NCBI GenBank assembly: GCA_040756995.1
Contig: JBFLYK010000006.1
Coordinates: 132,649 to 196,648 of the forward strand
Source of the DNA: BP-133 sp040756995
GTDB lineage: Bacteria; Actinomycetota; Acidimicrobiia; IMCC26256; BP-133
Length of the DNA: 64,000 bases
Reading direction: 5' to 3'
Shown: one piece after another, positions 48,421 to 56,554 of the stretch
How the letters are laid out: the number at the start of each line of letters is the position of its first letter
Numbering within the stretch: the stretch's first letter is position 1
Notes under the pieces: generated by a model
What the model was told of the DNA's origin: nothing
Database searches by the model: none
What the model saw: only the letters and a program-made list of their open reading frames with translations
Program-made: the position numbers and the translations under genes

Positions 48421-48458
48421 GACCGCGACGGTAGCCGCCCGGCGGCGGAGCTGGACCG

Positions 48459-48752
48459 TCAGTCGCCAAACTCGAACATCTCCGAGAGGAAGGACTTCTT
48501 CTTGCGCTTCTTGCCGTAGTGGCCGTAGTGGTCGTCGTCGTCGTCCCGGTACCGGGGCCGCTCGTCCCGATACTGGGTGGGCGGCGGCGCGGGCGCCGGC
48601 GCCGGGCCGGCCGAGTAGCTCGCTTCCCGGTCGATGAGCTTGTCGAGCTCACCCCGGTCGAGCCAGACCCCGCGGCACTGGGGGCAGTAGTCGATCTCGA
48701 CGCCCTGGCGGTCCGCCATGGAGAGCGTGGAGCCGTCAACGGGACACTGCAT
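48459..48752 (-). CDS. TFIIB-type zinc-ribbon protein
   Basis: This 97-residue protein has a zf-TFIIB ribbon: C-P-V-D near residue 3 and Y-CPQCRGVWLDRGELDKLI at about 22-40. The rest is Pro/Ala-rich, then Asp-, Tyr- and Lys-rich, ending in a hydrophobic EMFEFGD helix. GAGGAGG precedes the ATG. Members of this family are widespread and of unknown function; some sit near proteases, as here beside ftsH on the same strand. It is cytoplasmic by prediction. Confidence 0.85.
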   Translation of the reverse strand: MQCPVDGSTLSMADRQGVEIDYCPQCRGVWLDRGELDKLIDREASYSAGPAPAPAPPPTQYRDERPRYRDDDDDHYGHYGKKRKKKSFLSEMFEFGD

Positions 48753-48792
48753 CAGAGCGACCTCCTCGAGAACGCGTCCGCGTGATGCTCTC

Positions 48793-48798
48793 TACCCT
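48793..48798 (+). promoter_or_regulatory. Leaderless -10 box of the decayed DUF488 gene
   Basis: TACCCT is six bases before GTG 48805. It matches the window's TANNNT pattern and suggests the promoter outlived most of the gene. Confidence 0.45.
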
Positions 48799-48804
48799 AG
48801 AGCC

Positions 48805-48930
48805 GTGCCGGGCGGACGGATCTACAGCGAGGGTTACCGAGGCCTCACCGTGGGCGGCCTTGTCGAGGGGCTGCAGCAGAGCCGAATCGAGGAGCTGGTC
48901 GACATGCGGGCCAAACGACATGAATCGCCT
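48805..48930 (+). pseudogene. DUF488 protein, N-terminal remnant
   Basis: From GTG 48805, about 40 codons match the start of DUF488 proteins (RIYSEGYRGLTVGGLVEGL, then RIEELVDMRA; the family has IY-x-IG[YH] and LVDVR). Similarity stops there and the frame continues as Arg/Pro-rich sequence without family features. The normal DUF488 length is 120-180 residues. A leaderless box precedes the start. This is a truncated gene. Confidence 0.55.
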
Positions 48931-49029
48931 CGGGGTTGCAGATCACTCGGCATCGCGGGCCTGCCGGCTGCGCCCAGTCGGCCACCAGGCGGACCCGGAG
49001 GGCACCACAGCCGTCGGCCCGTCGACGCA

Positions 49030-49206
49030 TCAGTCGAGGCCGCGGTCGTAACAGATGAAGGGACGGTCTCCGCCGCAGATCACCGGTCTGCCGCGGTCAG
49101 GCGGATAGGTGATGGCTTTTGCGGCGACGCCGGAGATCGCTGCAGTCGTCGCGAGCACAAGCGCGGCGACCAGTCGGGCGGGCGAGAGGCGTCTCGTCGT
49201 GTGCAT
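49030..49206 (-). CDS. Possible small secreted peptide
   Basis: A 58-codon frame from ATG 49206 encodes a basic start (MHTTRRLSPARL), a hydrophobic segment with an AxA-like end (about residue 30), and a 29-residue mature part with two Cys (VICGGDRPFICYD). This looks like a signal peptide with a Cys-pair peptide. The ribosome site is poor (GGGAG only one base from the ATG). It lies among decayed genes, so chance is not excluded. Confidence 0.35.
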   Translation of the reverse strand: MHTTRRLSPARLVAALVLATTAAISGVAAKAITYPPDRGRPVICGGDRPFICYDRGLD

Positions 49207-49326
49207 GCTCCCGTGGTTCGCTGCAGCGCGGCGACGGCCCTCGCACCTCGACCGAATCTCCGCTTCTTGTCCGGTCCCGCGCCCTGCGGCCTGCTGCGCC
49301 GGTGCTGCGTTGTCCGCGAGCGGATC

Positions 49327-49440
49327 GGCGGCCGCCCCCTGCACCTGTCCGACGGCGTGGTGATCCGGACCGACAAGACCGGCAAGACGCGGCTCACGGC
49401 GGTCGAGGTGGAGCTGACCCGCAAGACCGACGCCCGCGTA
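49327..49440 (+). pseudogene. Replication-relaxation-like fragment
   Basis: About 38 codons read LHLSDGVVIRTD, then TAVEVELTRKTDARV. This parallels the H-x-PDGV and VAVEVELT-x-K core of replication-relaxation proteins carried by actinobacterial integrative elements. No complete gene surrounds it. It is read as debris of a former mobile element next to the DUF488 remnant. Confidence 0.4.
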
Positions 49441-49455
49441 GCCCGGCATGCCACG

Positions 49456-52400
49456 TCAGCGCCCGGCGGCCAGCACCTGGCGAATCGGCGGCGCGGCGAG
49501 GAACGCCCGTTGGTGCTCTGCGGAGAGCCCGGCGCGGAAGTTGTCGATGGCGGCGGTGACCTTGCTGTAGGCGGCGTTGGCGCCATCATCGTCGCCGGTG
49601 GCGGCGAGGGCAGAGATGAGCTTGCCGGTCACCCGCCAGATGGTGGGCCCGTGTCCCAGACGATCGGCGGTCTCCGCCGCGTGACGTAACTCTCGCAGCC
49701 CGTCGATGGGGCGGCCCGATACCAGGAGGGCCTGACCGAGAGTGGCGAGCGCGGCGGCCCGGTACTTGGGACGGGGATACCGGCGCCAGTGGTCGAGCGC
49801 GGCGGCCGCCGCCTCCGCCGCCGTCGCCGGCCTCCCGAGGGCGAGGATCAGATCCGCCCGGGCGACCAGGAGGCGGCCGCGGGCCAGCCATTCGTGCCAG
49901 CCCTTGAGGTCACTCGCTCCTTCCCACAGCGCAGGCCAGGCGGCCTCTGCCCGGTCCAGGGCGCCGGCTGCCGTGTCGGCGCTGAGGAGGTCGATCCTGG
50001 CCATGATCTCGGCGTTGGGAAAAGCGGCTTGCCGTGAGCATTCGATCGCCTCTTCGCTCAGTTGGCGGGCCTCGTCGGTCAGCTGCATCTCGTAGAGGAC
50101 CCCGGCGTACATGCCCAGGCAGCGGCTGGTCCAGCGGGGTACGAGTTCGAGCCCCCGGGCCTGGGTCAGGATCCACTCCAGGTGCGCGACCGCCTCCTCA
50201 TGGCGGTCGAGGCCGGCGAGAGCCAGTCCGGCCTGAGGCCCGTTGAAGAGAAACCCGGTCATGCTGCCCACCTCGCGACCCAGGCGCCAGCCGGCGTCGT
50301 TGAGTTCCCGGGAGCGGTGAAAGTCACCAGTGAAGTAGCAGCCCAGGCCCATCTGGCCCAGGAGGTAGGATCGTTCGACACGGCGTTCCTCCGCCGGCCA
50401 CGACGCCAAGGCCTGGTCGCCCATCCTGATGGACTCCTCCAGCGAGCCGCCGAGCAGGGTGTGCTCGGACAGGGCGAGTAAGCCGAGCCTCCCGTACTCC
50501 TTGTCGCCGAGGCGGTCGGCCAGTTCGGCCAGCTCCCGGGCCAATCGCCCGAGCCCGCTCTGGTCAGCCAGCCACATCGCCGTCTGAGCCCGCAGGAACA
50601 GTGCCTCGGCCCGCTGCCGGTCCATGAGCTGGGGCAGGAGGCCGTCGACCTCGATGGCCACGCCGGACAGGTCACCGGCCTCGAACATGGCGAACGCCCG
50701 CGCCAACCGTATCTCGCCGCGGGACTCCTTGTCGGTTGCCGGGACGAGCTCAAGGGCCTCGTCGTAGAGCCGGACGGCCTCGCCGCTGGCCCACGCCCGC
50801 CGGGCGTGGTCAGCAGCCCGCAGGAGGTAATCGAGTGCTCGGCCGCTGTCACCTGCCTCCCGCCAGTGGTGAGCGAGCAGGGAGGCGAACTCGGCCAGGC
50901 GCTCACGAGCGGCGTCCTCCAGGAAGCGGGCCACCGCCGCATGGCGCTCCCGGCGGCCCGCCTTCGGCAACGTGGCGTAGGCCACCTCCCGGATCAGCAT
51001 GTGGCGAAAGGAGAACTCGACGTCGCCCTCGAACCGGCTCGACGGTTCCCGGCGCAGGAAGTCCCGCCGTTCCAGGGAATCCAGGACCTCGGGAAGATCC
51101 CGCTCCCCGGCCAGGCGCTCGAGCGCGCCCAGCCAGAAGAGCTTGCCCACCACCGAGGCGTCGAGGATGGTCTGGCGCTCCGCAGGGGGCAGAGCGTCGA
51201 GGCGGGCGGCGATGGTCCCCTTGACGGTGGTGGGCAGCGTGCCCAGAAGTTCGGCCGGGGCGTCCGACACCGAGGCGGCCAGCTCCTCGATGAACAGCGG
51301 GTTGCCTTCCGCCACCTCCGCCAAGCGGGCGGCCGCCTCGGGGGCCAAGTGGGGAGCGAGCCGGACAGCCAGGGCCTGAGCTCTCTCCTCGGGAAGGGCA
51401 TCGAGGGCCAGGGCGGTGTAGGACGGGAGCCCACCGCCCCAGGCAGGCCGGAGCTCCAGGAGCTCGGGGCGGGCCACGGTGAGCAGCAGCGCGGCGCTGT
51501 GCCGGGCCCGGCCGGCCAGCGACTCGACGAGCTCTAAGAGGCTGGGATCCGCCCAGTGGAGGTCCTCGAACACGAAGATGGTGGGAACGCTGGCGGCTAC
51601 CGCTTCCACGAACCGCCGCGCCGAGTACAGCAAGGGCGCCTTGTCGGCTGACCGCCCGTCGCCACCGAGGCCGACGAGCACGGCTAGATGCGAGGCCACC
51701 TGGCTGGCGTCCCCCTCGGGCAGCACCACACAGGCGGTGGCCAGCTTGGACCGGGCCTCGGGGACCGAATCGGTCTCGAAGATCCCGGCGAAGGCCTTGA
51801 CCTGTTCGGCGAAGGCGCCGTAGCCGGTTCGTTCCCCGTAGGGCAGGGACCGGCCGTGCAGGCACCGGCCGCCCCCTGCCTCGGCCAGCGCCACGAGCTC
51901 GCGGGCCAAGCGGGTCTTGCCGATACCCGGAGAGCCGAGCACCGTCACCATGTGGGGGCGGCGGTCGGTCACCACCCGTTCCCAGATGCGCCACAGCATC
52001 TGCAGTTCGGCGTCCCGCCCGACCATGGGAACCGTCGACAGGGGTCGCAGCGACGGGGCGGCCAGGGCTTCCAGCGGACGCCAGGCGGGGAGGGGAGCGT
52101 CCTTGCCCTTGACGGCGAACGGAGCGACCGGTGCGTACCGGACGGCGTTGCAAGTGGCCCGGTGGGTCTCCTCCCCCACCAGGATCCCCTCGACGGGCGC
52201 CGCCGTCTGGAGGCGGCTCGCCGTGTTCACCACATCCCCCATCACCGTGTGGTGGCGCGCCCCCTCGGGTCCCAGCGGAGCGAACATCACCTCCCCGGTG
52301 TTCACCCCGACCCGCAACGGCAACCCGCCGAAGGCCTCGACGTGTTCCCGGGCGCACCGCTGGAGCTCCAGCGCCGCCCGCACCGCCCGCTCCGCGTCGT

Positions 52401-52800
52401 CCTCGTGGGCCACCGGCGCCCCGAACAGGGCCACCAACTGGTCGCCGATGACGCGCTCCACGAACCCCCCGTAGCGGACGACGATCTCGCCCATCAGCGC
52501 CATGCACCGATCGACCAGCGACCGGACGTCCTCAGGGTCCATCCGCTCCGACGCCCGGGTGAAGCCCGATAGGTCGGCGAAGAGCACGCTCACCCACCGC
52601 CGCTCCTCGGCGAGGAGCGGCGAGGATGTCGGCGCCGCCACCGCCAGCGGCGCCCCGCAGACCCCGCAGAAGCGGAAGTTGGGTGGGCTCTCGGAGCCGC
52701 AGGAGGAGCAACGCCGGCTGAGCGGGGCGCCACAGGATCCGCAGAACCGCTGTGTCGCCTTGTTCGACGCACCACAGCCTGCACAGCGTGCCACCGCCAC
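49456..52800 (-). CDS. Zinc-ribbon/class III cyclase/AAA-ATPase/TPR regulator
   Basis: This 1114-residue protein has an N-terminal pair of zinc ribbons (Cys6, 9, 20, 23 and Cys31, 34, 45, 48), a class III nucleotide cyclase domain (about 65-235, metal Asp76 in FADLSGFT and Asp120 in VIGDQLVALFG), an AAA/LuxR-type ATPase (about 255-600, Walker A GSPGIGKT) with FEDLHWADPS, and a C-terminal TPR array (about 640-1100). Such proteins are frequent in actinobacteria and may make cAMP or act as signal-dependent scaffolds. GTG 52800 has a GGAAGGAAGGG site. No target gene is apparent. Confidence 0.88.
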   Translation of the reverse strand: MAVARCAGCGASNKATQRFCGSCGAPLSRRCSSCGSESPPNFRFCGVCGAPLAVAAPTSSPLLAEERRWVSVLFADLSGFTRASERMDPEDVRSLVDRCMALMGEIVVRYGGFVERVIGDQLVALFGAPVAHEDDAERAVRAALELQRCAREHVEAFGGLPLRVGVNTGEVMFAPLGPEGARHHTVMGDVVNTASRLQTAAPVEGILVGEETHRATCNAVRYAPVAPFAVKGKDAPLPAWRPLEALAAPSLRPLSTVPMVGRDAELQMLWRIWERVVTDRRPHMVTVLGSPGIGKTRLARELVALAEAGGGRCLHGRSLPYGERTGYGAFAEQVKAFAGIFETDSVPEARSKLATACVVLPEGDASQVASHLAVLVGLGGDGRSADKAPLLYSARRFVEAVAASVPTIFVFEDLHWADPSLLELVESLAGRARHSAALLLTVARPELLELRPAWGGGLPSYTALALDALPEERAQALAVRLAPHLAPEAAARLAEVAEGNPLFIEELAASVSDAPAELLGTLPTTVKGTIAARLDALPPAERQTILDASVVGKLFWLGALERLAGERDLPEVLDSLERRDFLRREPSSRFEGDVEFSFRHMLIREVAYATLPKAGRRERHAAVARFLEDAARERLAEFASLLAHHWREAGDSGRALDYLLRAADHARRAWASGEAVRLYDEALELVPATDKESRGEIRLARAFAMFEAGDLSGVAIEVDGLLPQLMDRQRAEALFLRAQTAMWLADQSGLGRLARELAELADRLGDKEYGRLGLLALSEHTLLGGSLEESIRMGDQALASWPAEERRVERSYLLGQMGLGCYFTGDFHRSRELNDAGWRLGREVGSMTGFLFNGPQAGLALAGLDRHEEAVAHLEWILTQARGLELVPRWTSRCLGMYAGVLYEMQLTDEARQLSEEAIECSRQAAFPNAEIMARIDLLSADTAAGALDRAEAAWPALWEGASDLKGWHEWLARGRLLVARADLILALGRPATAAEAAAAALDHWRRYPRPKYRAAALATLGQALLVSGRPIDGLRELRHAAETADRLGHGPTIWRVTGKLISALAATGDDDGANAAYSKVTAAIDNFRAGLSAEHQRAFLAAPPIRQVLAAGR

Positions 52801-52954
52801 GGAAAGCCCTTCCTTCCCGGCCTGAGCGCCTCTAGTCTGGCTTCACTGCTAGACCAGGGGAAGACGGGCGGCGCGTGAGCCATGGGGCGCGCCGTCCGCC
52901 GGCAGAACCGATGTTGACAAGATGGTTCCCGCGCGGGCGTCAGCCGCGCTCGGT

Positions 52955-53305
52955 TCAGGGCCCGTCGGCGACGCAGAACTCGTTGCCGTCGAGGTCTGCC
53001 ATGACGATCCAGTGGAAGCCGTCTTCGCTGCGAGGCTCTGCCTCGATTCTCCGAGCCCCCAGCCTCTCCAGTCGGGCGGCCTCCTCCTCGATGTCCGGGG
53101 TCACGATGTCAAGGTGCATGCGGTTCTTCACCGTCTTCGGTTCCGGCACCGGCTGGAGGAGTAGCTTCGGCAACGACAAGTCGGTCCGGGAGAGGAAGAC
53201 CCAGCCGCTGACGACCTCGGCTTTGTCGTAGTCGAGCGCAGCTCTCCAGAACGCCGCTGCCGCCTCCGGGTTCGCGCAGTCGATGGTGATGTCGATCCTC
53301 TTCAT
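52955..53305 (-). CDS. VOC-superfamily (glyoxalase-like) protein
   Basis: This 116-residue protein has two VOC modules: an N-terminal I-D-CANPEAAAAFWRAAL, then KNRMHLDIVTPDIEEEAARLERLGA and a last strand FHWIVMADLDGNEFCV. His and Glu in MHLD and NEFC fit metal-ligand positions, as in glyoxalase/bleomycin-resistance proteins. It is divergent from a TetR gene with two palindromes between, so it is probably controlled by that regulator. A G-rich ribosome site precedes the ATG at 53305. Confidence 0.85.
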   Translation of the reverse strand: MKRIDITIDCANPEAAAAFWRAALDYDKAEVVSGWVFLSRTDLSLPKLLLQPVPEPKTVKNRMHLDIVTPDIEEEAARLERLGARRIEAEPRSEDGFHWIVMADLDGNEFCVADGP

Positions 53306-53325
53306 CTCGGTTCCCCCCCACGCCT

Positions 53326-53378
53326 TTAGTACGATCGTTCGTGCTAATTCAGGAGAGTATGCACGGTCGTGCTATCTT
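53326..53378. promoter_or_regulatory. Two palindromes and leaderless promoter between VOC and tetR
   Basis: TTAGTACGA and TCGTGCTAA (53326-53334 and 53339-53347) are arms with one mismatch around TCGT. GCACGGTCGTGC (53361-53372) is a second palindrome. It is followed directly by TATCTT (53373-53378), six bases before GTG 53385. Both share a [GT]-A/G-CACG-type half site, as expected for a TetR operator pair. Confidence 0.65.
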
Positions 53379-53384
53379 GTCAAC

Positions 53385-54050
53385 GTGGTAGTTCCTTCGA
53401 TGGAGGCACGTACCGAGCGGCGCCGCCGCAGCGACGGCCAGCGCATGCACGCTGCCATCCTGGAGGTCGCCACCCGGGTCGCGTCGGTGGAGGGGATTCA
53501 TGGACTCACCATCGGGCGTCTAGCGGAGGCGCTCGGGGTGAGCAAGAGCGGTCTATACGCCCACTTCGGATCCAAGGAACAGCTCCAGCTCGAAACCATC
53601 GCCGCAGCGGAGGTGATCTTCGAGCAGGAAGTGATGCGGCCTGCCCTCCAGGTCCCTGAGGGGCTCCGGAGACTGGAAGCGCTCTGCGAGGCGTACCTCT
53701 CGTATGTCCAACGCAAGGTCTTCCCTGGTGGATGCTTTTTCGCCTCCCTTCTGGCGGAGACGGACGCCCGCTCCGGGGCAATCCACGACGCGGCCCTGGC
53801 GGGCGAACGGGCATGGCAGGAAGGGCTGGCCGAGCTGATCCGGGAGGCGCAGCGGCTGGGGGAGATCGGCACTGACGTGGACGTCGACCGCCTCGCCTTC
53901 GAGCTTCAGGCCTTTCTCGAGCTCGGGAATTTCCATTTCGTGCTCTTCGGGGATCAGCATCACCTCGATCTCGCTCGCGGCGCGATTGCCTCCTCTCTTG
54001 AGCGGGCGGAAGCAGGGCGCCGCCGTAAGCGACCTCCCACGTCGAGATAG
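53385..54050 (+). CDS. TetR-family regulator
   Basis: This 221-residue regulator has a complete TetR helix-turn-helix (about 20-66: AAILEVATRVASVEG, LTIGRLAEALGVSKSGLYAHFGSKEQL) and a helical ligand domain (TetR_C type, GGCFFASLLAE). GTG 53385 is preferred because TATCTT lies exactly six bases upstream; ATG 53400 is the alternative. It is divergent from a VOC protein and probably represses it and itself at the palindromes between. The last codons are duplicated in part near 54450. Confidence 0.88.
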   Translation: MVVPSMEARTERRRRSDGQRMHAAILEVATRVASVEGIHGLTIGRLAEALGVSKSGLYAHFGSKEQLQLETIAAAEVIFEQEVMRPALQVPEGLRRLEALCEAYLSYVQRKVFPGGCFFASLLAETDARSGAIHDAALAGERAWQEGLAELIREAQRLGEIGTDVDVDRLAFELQAFLELGNFHFVLFGDQHHLDLARGAIASSLERAEAGRRRKRPPTSR

Positions 54051-54528
54051 TCGACCCTCCAAGGCTCTCGGGCCCAACGACGAGCGGCCGTGGGCCCTCC
54101 CGCGTCTCCGCGGAACACCACCGTCCCTTCGAAGCGGTCAAACGTGGGCAGAGGGGGCGAAGAGGCGGCCCATCACCCCACCGCTTCAGGTCCAGGCGGG
54201 CGTCGAGATCCATGGAGTGTTCGACAGCGGCGAAGAGACCCGTGACCGCTGGTCGTCGTTCGTTCGTGTTCGACTGGACCCGCATCGAACCGGCCGGCGA
54301 AGAGTTCCCGGTGGGGCCGGACGTCATCTGGAGTGGCCACAACCGGGACTACCGCGATCGTGGACATTGCTCCCGCGGGCTCCGTGCGGGTTCGCCCTGC
54401 CGGCGGACAGAACGTCCGCGGTCCGGAGCAGATGCGCTGTTGGGCGGCCGCCTCCCTTGAGTGGACGGAAGCGGGCTTCTAAGCGACCGAAGGACGAAAA
54501 AGACCGTCGTCAGCAAAAGGGTACAGCC
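54051..54528. other. Gene-poor stretch with a tetR 3'-end remnant
   Basis: No convincing gene is seen in these 478 bp. A segment at 54450-54487 repeats most of the tetR 3' end at 53988-54034 (shared CTTGAG, CGGAAGC and TAAGCGACC). In frame, 54432-54482 reads as a short helix ending SLEWTEAGF, similar to SSLERAEAG at the end of TetR. The remainder has weak, interrupted frames on both strands. It is likely the remains of a second tetR-like gene. Confidence 0.45.
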
Positions 54529-54556
54529 GGCTGCCCGCAATGACCTCGGCGGGCAG
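54529..54556 (-). terminator. Terminator of the Rieske dioxygenase operon
   Basis: GCTGCCCGC (54529-54537) and GCGGGCAGC (54548-54556) form a perfect 9-bp stem with a 10-nt loop, 24 bp after the last operon gene. On the minus strand it is followed by CCCTTTT. Confidence 0.65.
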
Positions 54557-54580
54557 CGGACCAGCGTTGCACTGGGGGCC

Positions 54581-54817
54581 CTACGAGGGATCGCTCCGCC
54601 AGCGGATGGCGGACGGGTCGAGCAGGCCGTGGAGGGCGCCGTCGGGCAGCCAGGCGAGGGTTTCGAGCTCGAGGGCGTCGAGGTAGCCGACCCGGCCGGT
54701 CTTCAGGTCCTCCAGCCGAAGGCGGGGGCTGTGGCCGGCGTGGTCGATGGTGACGGCCACCGAGGCGAACTCGTTGGCCACGACGCCGATCGGTTCCGGT
54801 GAGCGGGGCGGCGCCAT
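54581..54817 (-). CDS. Small protein coupled to the dioxygenase beta subunit
   Basis: This 78-residue protein begins within the beta-subunit stop codon (ATGA). It is mixed alpha/beta with few charges (IGVVANEFASVAVTID, LRLEDLKTGRVGYLDALELETLAWL). I do not recognise it. Its conserved-looking LDALELE segment and coupling suggest an accessory role in the dioxygenase system, but this is inference. It is followed by the operon's terminator. Confidence 0.65.
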   Translation of the reverse strand: MAPPRSPEPIGVVANEFASVAVTIDHAGHSPRLRLEDLKTGRVGYLDALELETLAWLPDGALHGLLDPSAIRWRSDPS

Positions 54818-55278
54818 CAGATCAGGAAGGCCAGCGTGGAGAGGGGCCGGTCGTTGTCCACCAGCATCACCTTCTTCCGGGCCATGCGCCATTGTCCGTC
54901 CACCCGCCGGAGCCGGTACTCGGTGCGGCCCCCCCAGATGGTGGTGCCGCGCTCCCGGGACTCGTAGACCATGAAGTTCGCTCCCACCACGACGTCATCG
55001 CCGGCGGTCTCGAGCAGCTCGATGTTGGCCAGCAGCCGCCGCAGCCGCGAGCGGGGGTTCTGGGCGTGGCGCTTGTCATGTTTGAGCTGGCGCACCCGCA
55101 GCGCGATCCGCGACCGGTTGTCGAACACGATCGACATCTGGGTCTCGGGATCGATGTCGTCGCCGTTGGCCGGAATCCAGTAGACGCCGTCGTCGGTCCA
55201 CAGCGTTTCCCAGCCGTCGTAGTCGCCTTCGTCGGCCAGGCGGGCCTCGAGGAACAGGAACTGCTCGATGTCCTGCAC
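54817..55278 (-). CDS. Aromatic-ring-hydroxylating dioxygenase beta subunit
   Basis: This 153-residue NTF2-like subunit supports trimer assembly of the Rieske oxygenase. It has FLFLEARLADEGDYDGWETLWTDDGVYWIPA and RLRRLLANIELLE, typical of the family. I use GTG 55278, three bases after the alpha stop; an in-frame ATG at 55314 would overlap alpha by 34 bp. It has no catalytic metal. The gene order is alpha, beta, small protein. Confidence 0.88.
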   Translation of the reverse strand: MQDIEQFLFLEARLADEGDYDGWETLWTDDGVYWIPANGDDIDPETQMSIVFDNRSRIALRVRQLKHDKRHAQNPRSRLRRLLANIELLETAGDDVVVGANFMVYESRERGTTIWGGRTEYRLRRVDGQWRMARKKVMLVDNDRPLSTLAFLI

Positions 55279-55280
55279 GG

Positions 55281-56534
55281 TCAGGCTTCCATCAGCTTCC
55301 GGTAGTGGGCCCACATGGCCCGCATGGGAACCTCGTCGGTGGCGTCGCCGATGAGGTGGCCGTTCTCGTCACGGCGCTCCCGGTGCAGGCCCCGCTTGAG
55401 TACGAGCCACTCGGGCCGGCGGACCTGCACACCCCGCTGGTTGCGCTCGTACATCTCCGAGTCGTCGGCCAGGAGGAACCCCGCCGGGCCCACCGATCCC
55501 AGTGTCTGCTGCAGCATTCGGCGGCTGAGATCGGGGGCGCCGGCAAAGCCGATGGCCGTCACGTGCTGGATCGTCTCGTCGACGGCGGTCGGTTGCAGCA
55601 CGAAGATCTGAATCTCGGCGATGAACAGGTTGGGGAAGATCATGACGTGCGGCGAACCCTCGATGAGGATCTGCTCCGCCGCCTCGCCGTAGGTCGCCCG
55701 CATCTTCGCCACGTAATCCGGCAACCGGTCGGGACCGGTGCCGAACCACCGCAGCGGCTCGCCGAGCCGGCGGAACTCCGGCCGGAGATCGTTCTCGGTG
55801 TGCCCGTTCCCGAGGTCACGGGTCACCGCCGTCGACTTCTCGCCGTACAGCTCACCGATGCCCGAGTCGGCCACGGCGAAGATCGAGGCGTGGACGAACT
55901 GGGGGTGGTAGCCGTCGGTCTCGTTCTCGAGCAGCATCTTCCAGTTGGCCTTGACCTGGTGCTGCAGCCAGCCGGCCCGCAGCTGGACCCGGCCCTCGGG
56001 GGAGAGCCGGACCAGCCGGTCGATCTCCCCGGCGGCGGCGCCGAGGTGCTCGAGGAGACTCGGCCCGTCCTCGGCGAACGACCCGAAGACGAAGCCCTGA
56101 TGGCTGTCCATGCGGGGCACGCGGGCCAGGCCGAGCTCGGCCTTGAGTTCGCGCCCGCCGTAGCCGGAGCTGAACGGGTAGCCGAGCAGCGCGCCCGTGT
56201 TGGCGAACGTCCAGCCGTGGTACGGGCAGCGGAAGGCGCTGGAGTTCCCCTGGGCGGCGTCGCAGACGAGGTTGGCCCGATGGGTGCAGCGGTTGAGCAG
56301 GAGGTGGATCTGCCCCTGGCGGTCGCGGGTCATGATCACCGGCTGGTGGCCGATCCACTTGAGGACGTAGTCGTTGGGTTCGGGAATCTCGCTCTCGTGA
56401 CCGACGTAGATCCACGTCCGGTACCAGATGCGCTCCAGCTCGGCCTGGTAGATGGCCGGGTCGGTGTAGAGGGAGCTGTGGACCCGGTCCGGTTCGATGA
56501 GCTGATCCCAGCGGAAGTCGGTTGTGGTGCTCAC
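55281..56534 (-). CDS. Aromatic-ring-hydroxylating (Rieske) dioxygenase alpha subunit
   Basis: This 417-residue oxygenase subunit has the Rieske 2Fe-2S site: Cys83 and His85 (CTH), Cys103 and His106 (CPYH). The mononuclear iron site lies in ENETDGYHPQFVHAS, with Asp in the electron-transfer bridge and two His, and a third acidic ligand later. It adds both atoms of oxygen to a ring to give a cis-dihydrodiol, or acts as a monooxygenase. GTG 56534 has a GAAGGAGA site. No reductase or ferredoxin gene is adjacent, so electrons must come from elsewhere. Confidence 0.93.
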   Translation of the reverse strand: MSTTTDFRWDQLIEPDRVHSSLYTDPAIYQAELERIWYRTWIYVGHESEIPEPNDYVLKWIGHQPVIMTRDRQGQIHLLLNRCTHRANLVCDAAQGNSSAFRCPYHGWTFANTGALLGYPFSSGYGGRELKAELGLARVPRMDSHQGFVFGSFAEDGPSLLEHLGAAAGEIDRLVRLSPEGRVQLRAGWLQHQVKANWKMLLENETDGYHPQFVHASIFAVADSGIGELYGEKSTAVTRDLGNGHTENDLRPEFRRLGEPLRWFGTGPDRLPDYVAKMRATYGEAAEQILIEGSPHVMIFPNLFIAEIQIFVLQPTAVDETIQHVTAIGFAGAPDLSRRMLQQTLGSVGPAGFLLADDSEMYERNQRGVQVRRPEWLVLKRGLHRERRDENGHLIGDATDEVPMRAMWAHYRKLMEA

Positions 56535-56554
56535 GGTCGCGTCTCCTTCGGCGG

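Noticed and set aside
48718..49689. One 323-codon plus-strand gene covering the DUF488 and replication-relaxation pieces
   Set aside because: Its two recognisable pieces come from unrelated families, it has no common architecture, and its end is antisense to the large cyclase gene.
53986..54543. A 185-codon plus-strand frame after tetR
   Set aside because: It begins inside tetR in another frame, has shadow-like composition, and covers a region with a partial tetR duplication and a terminator.
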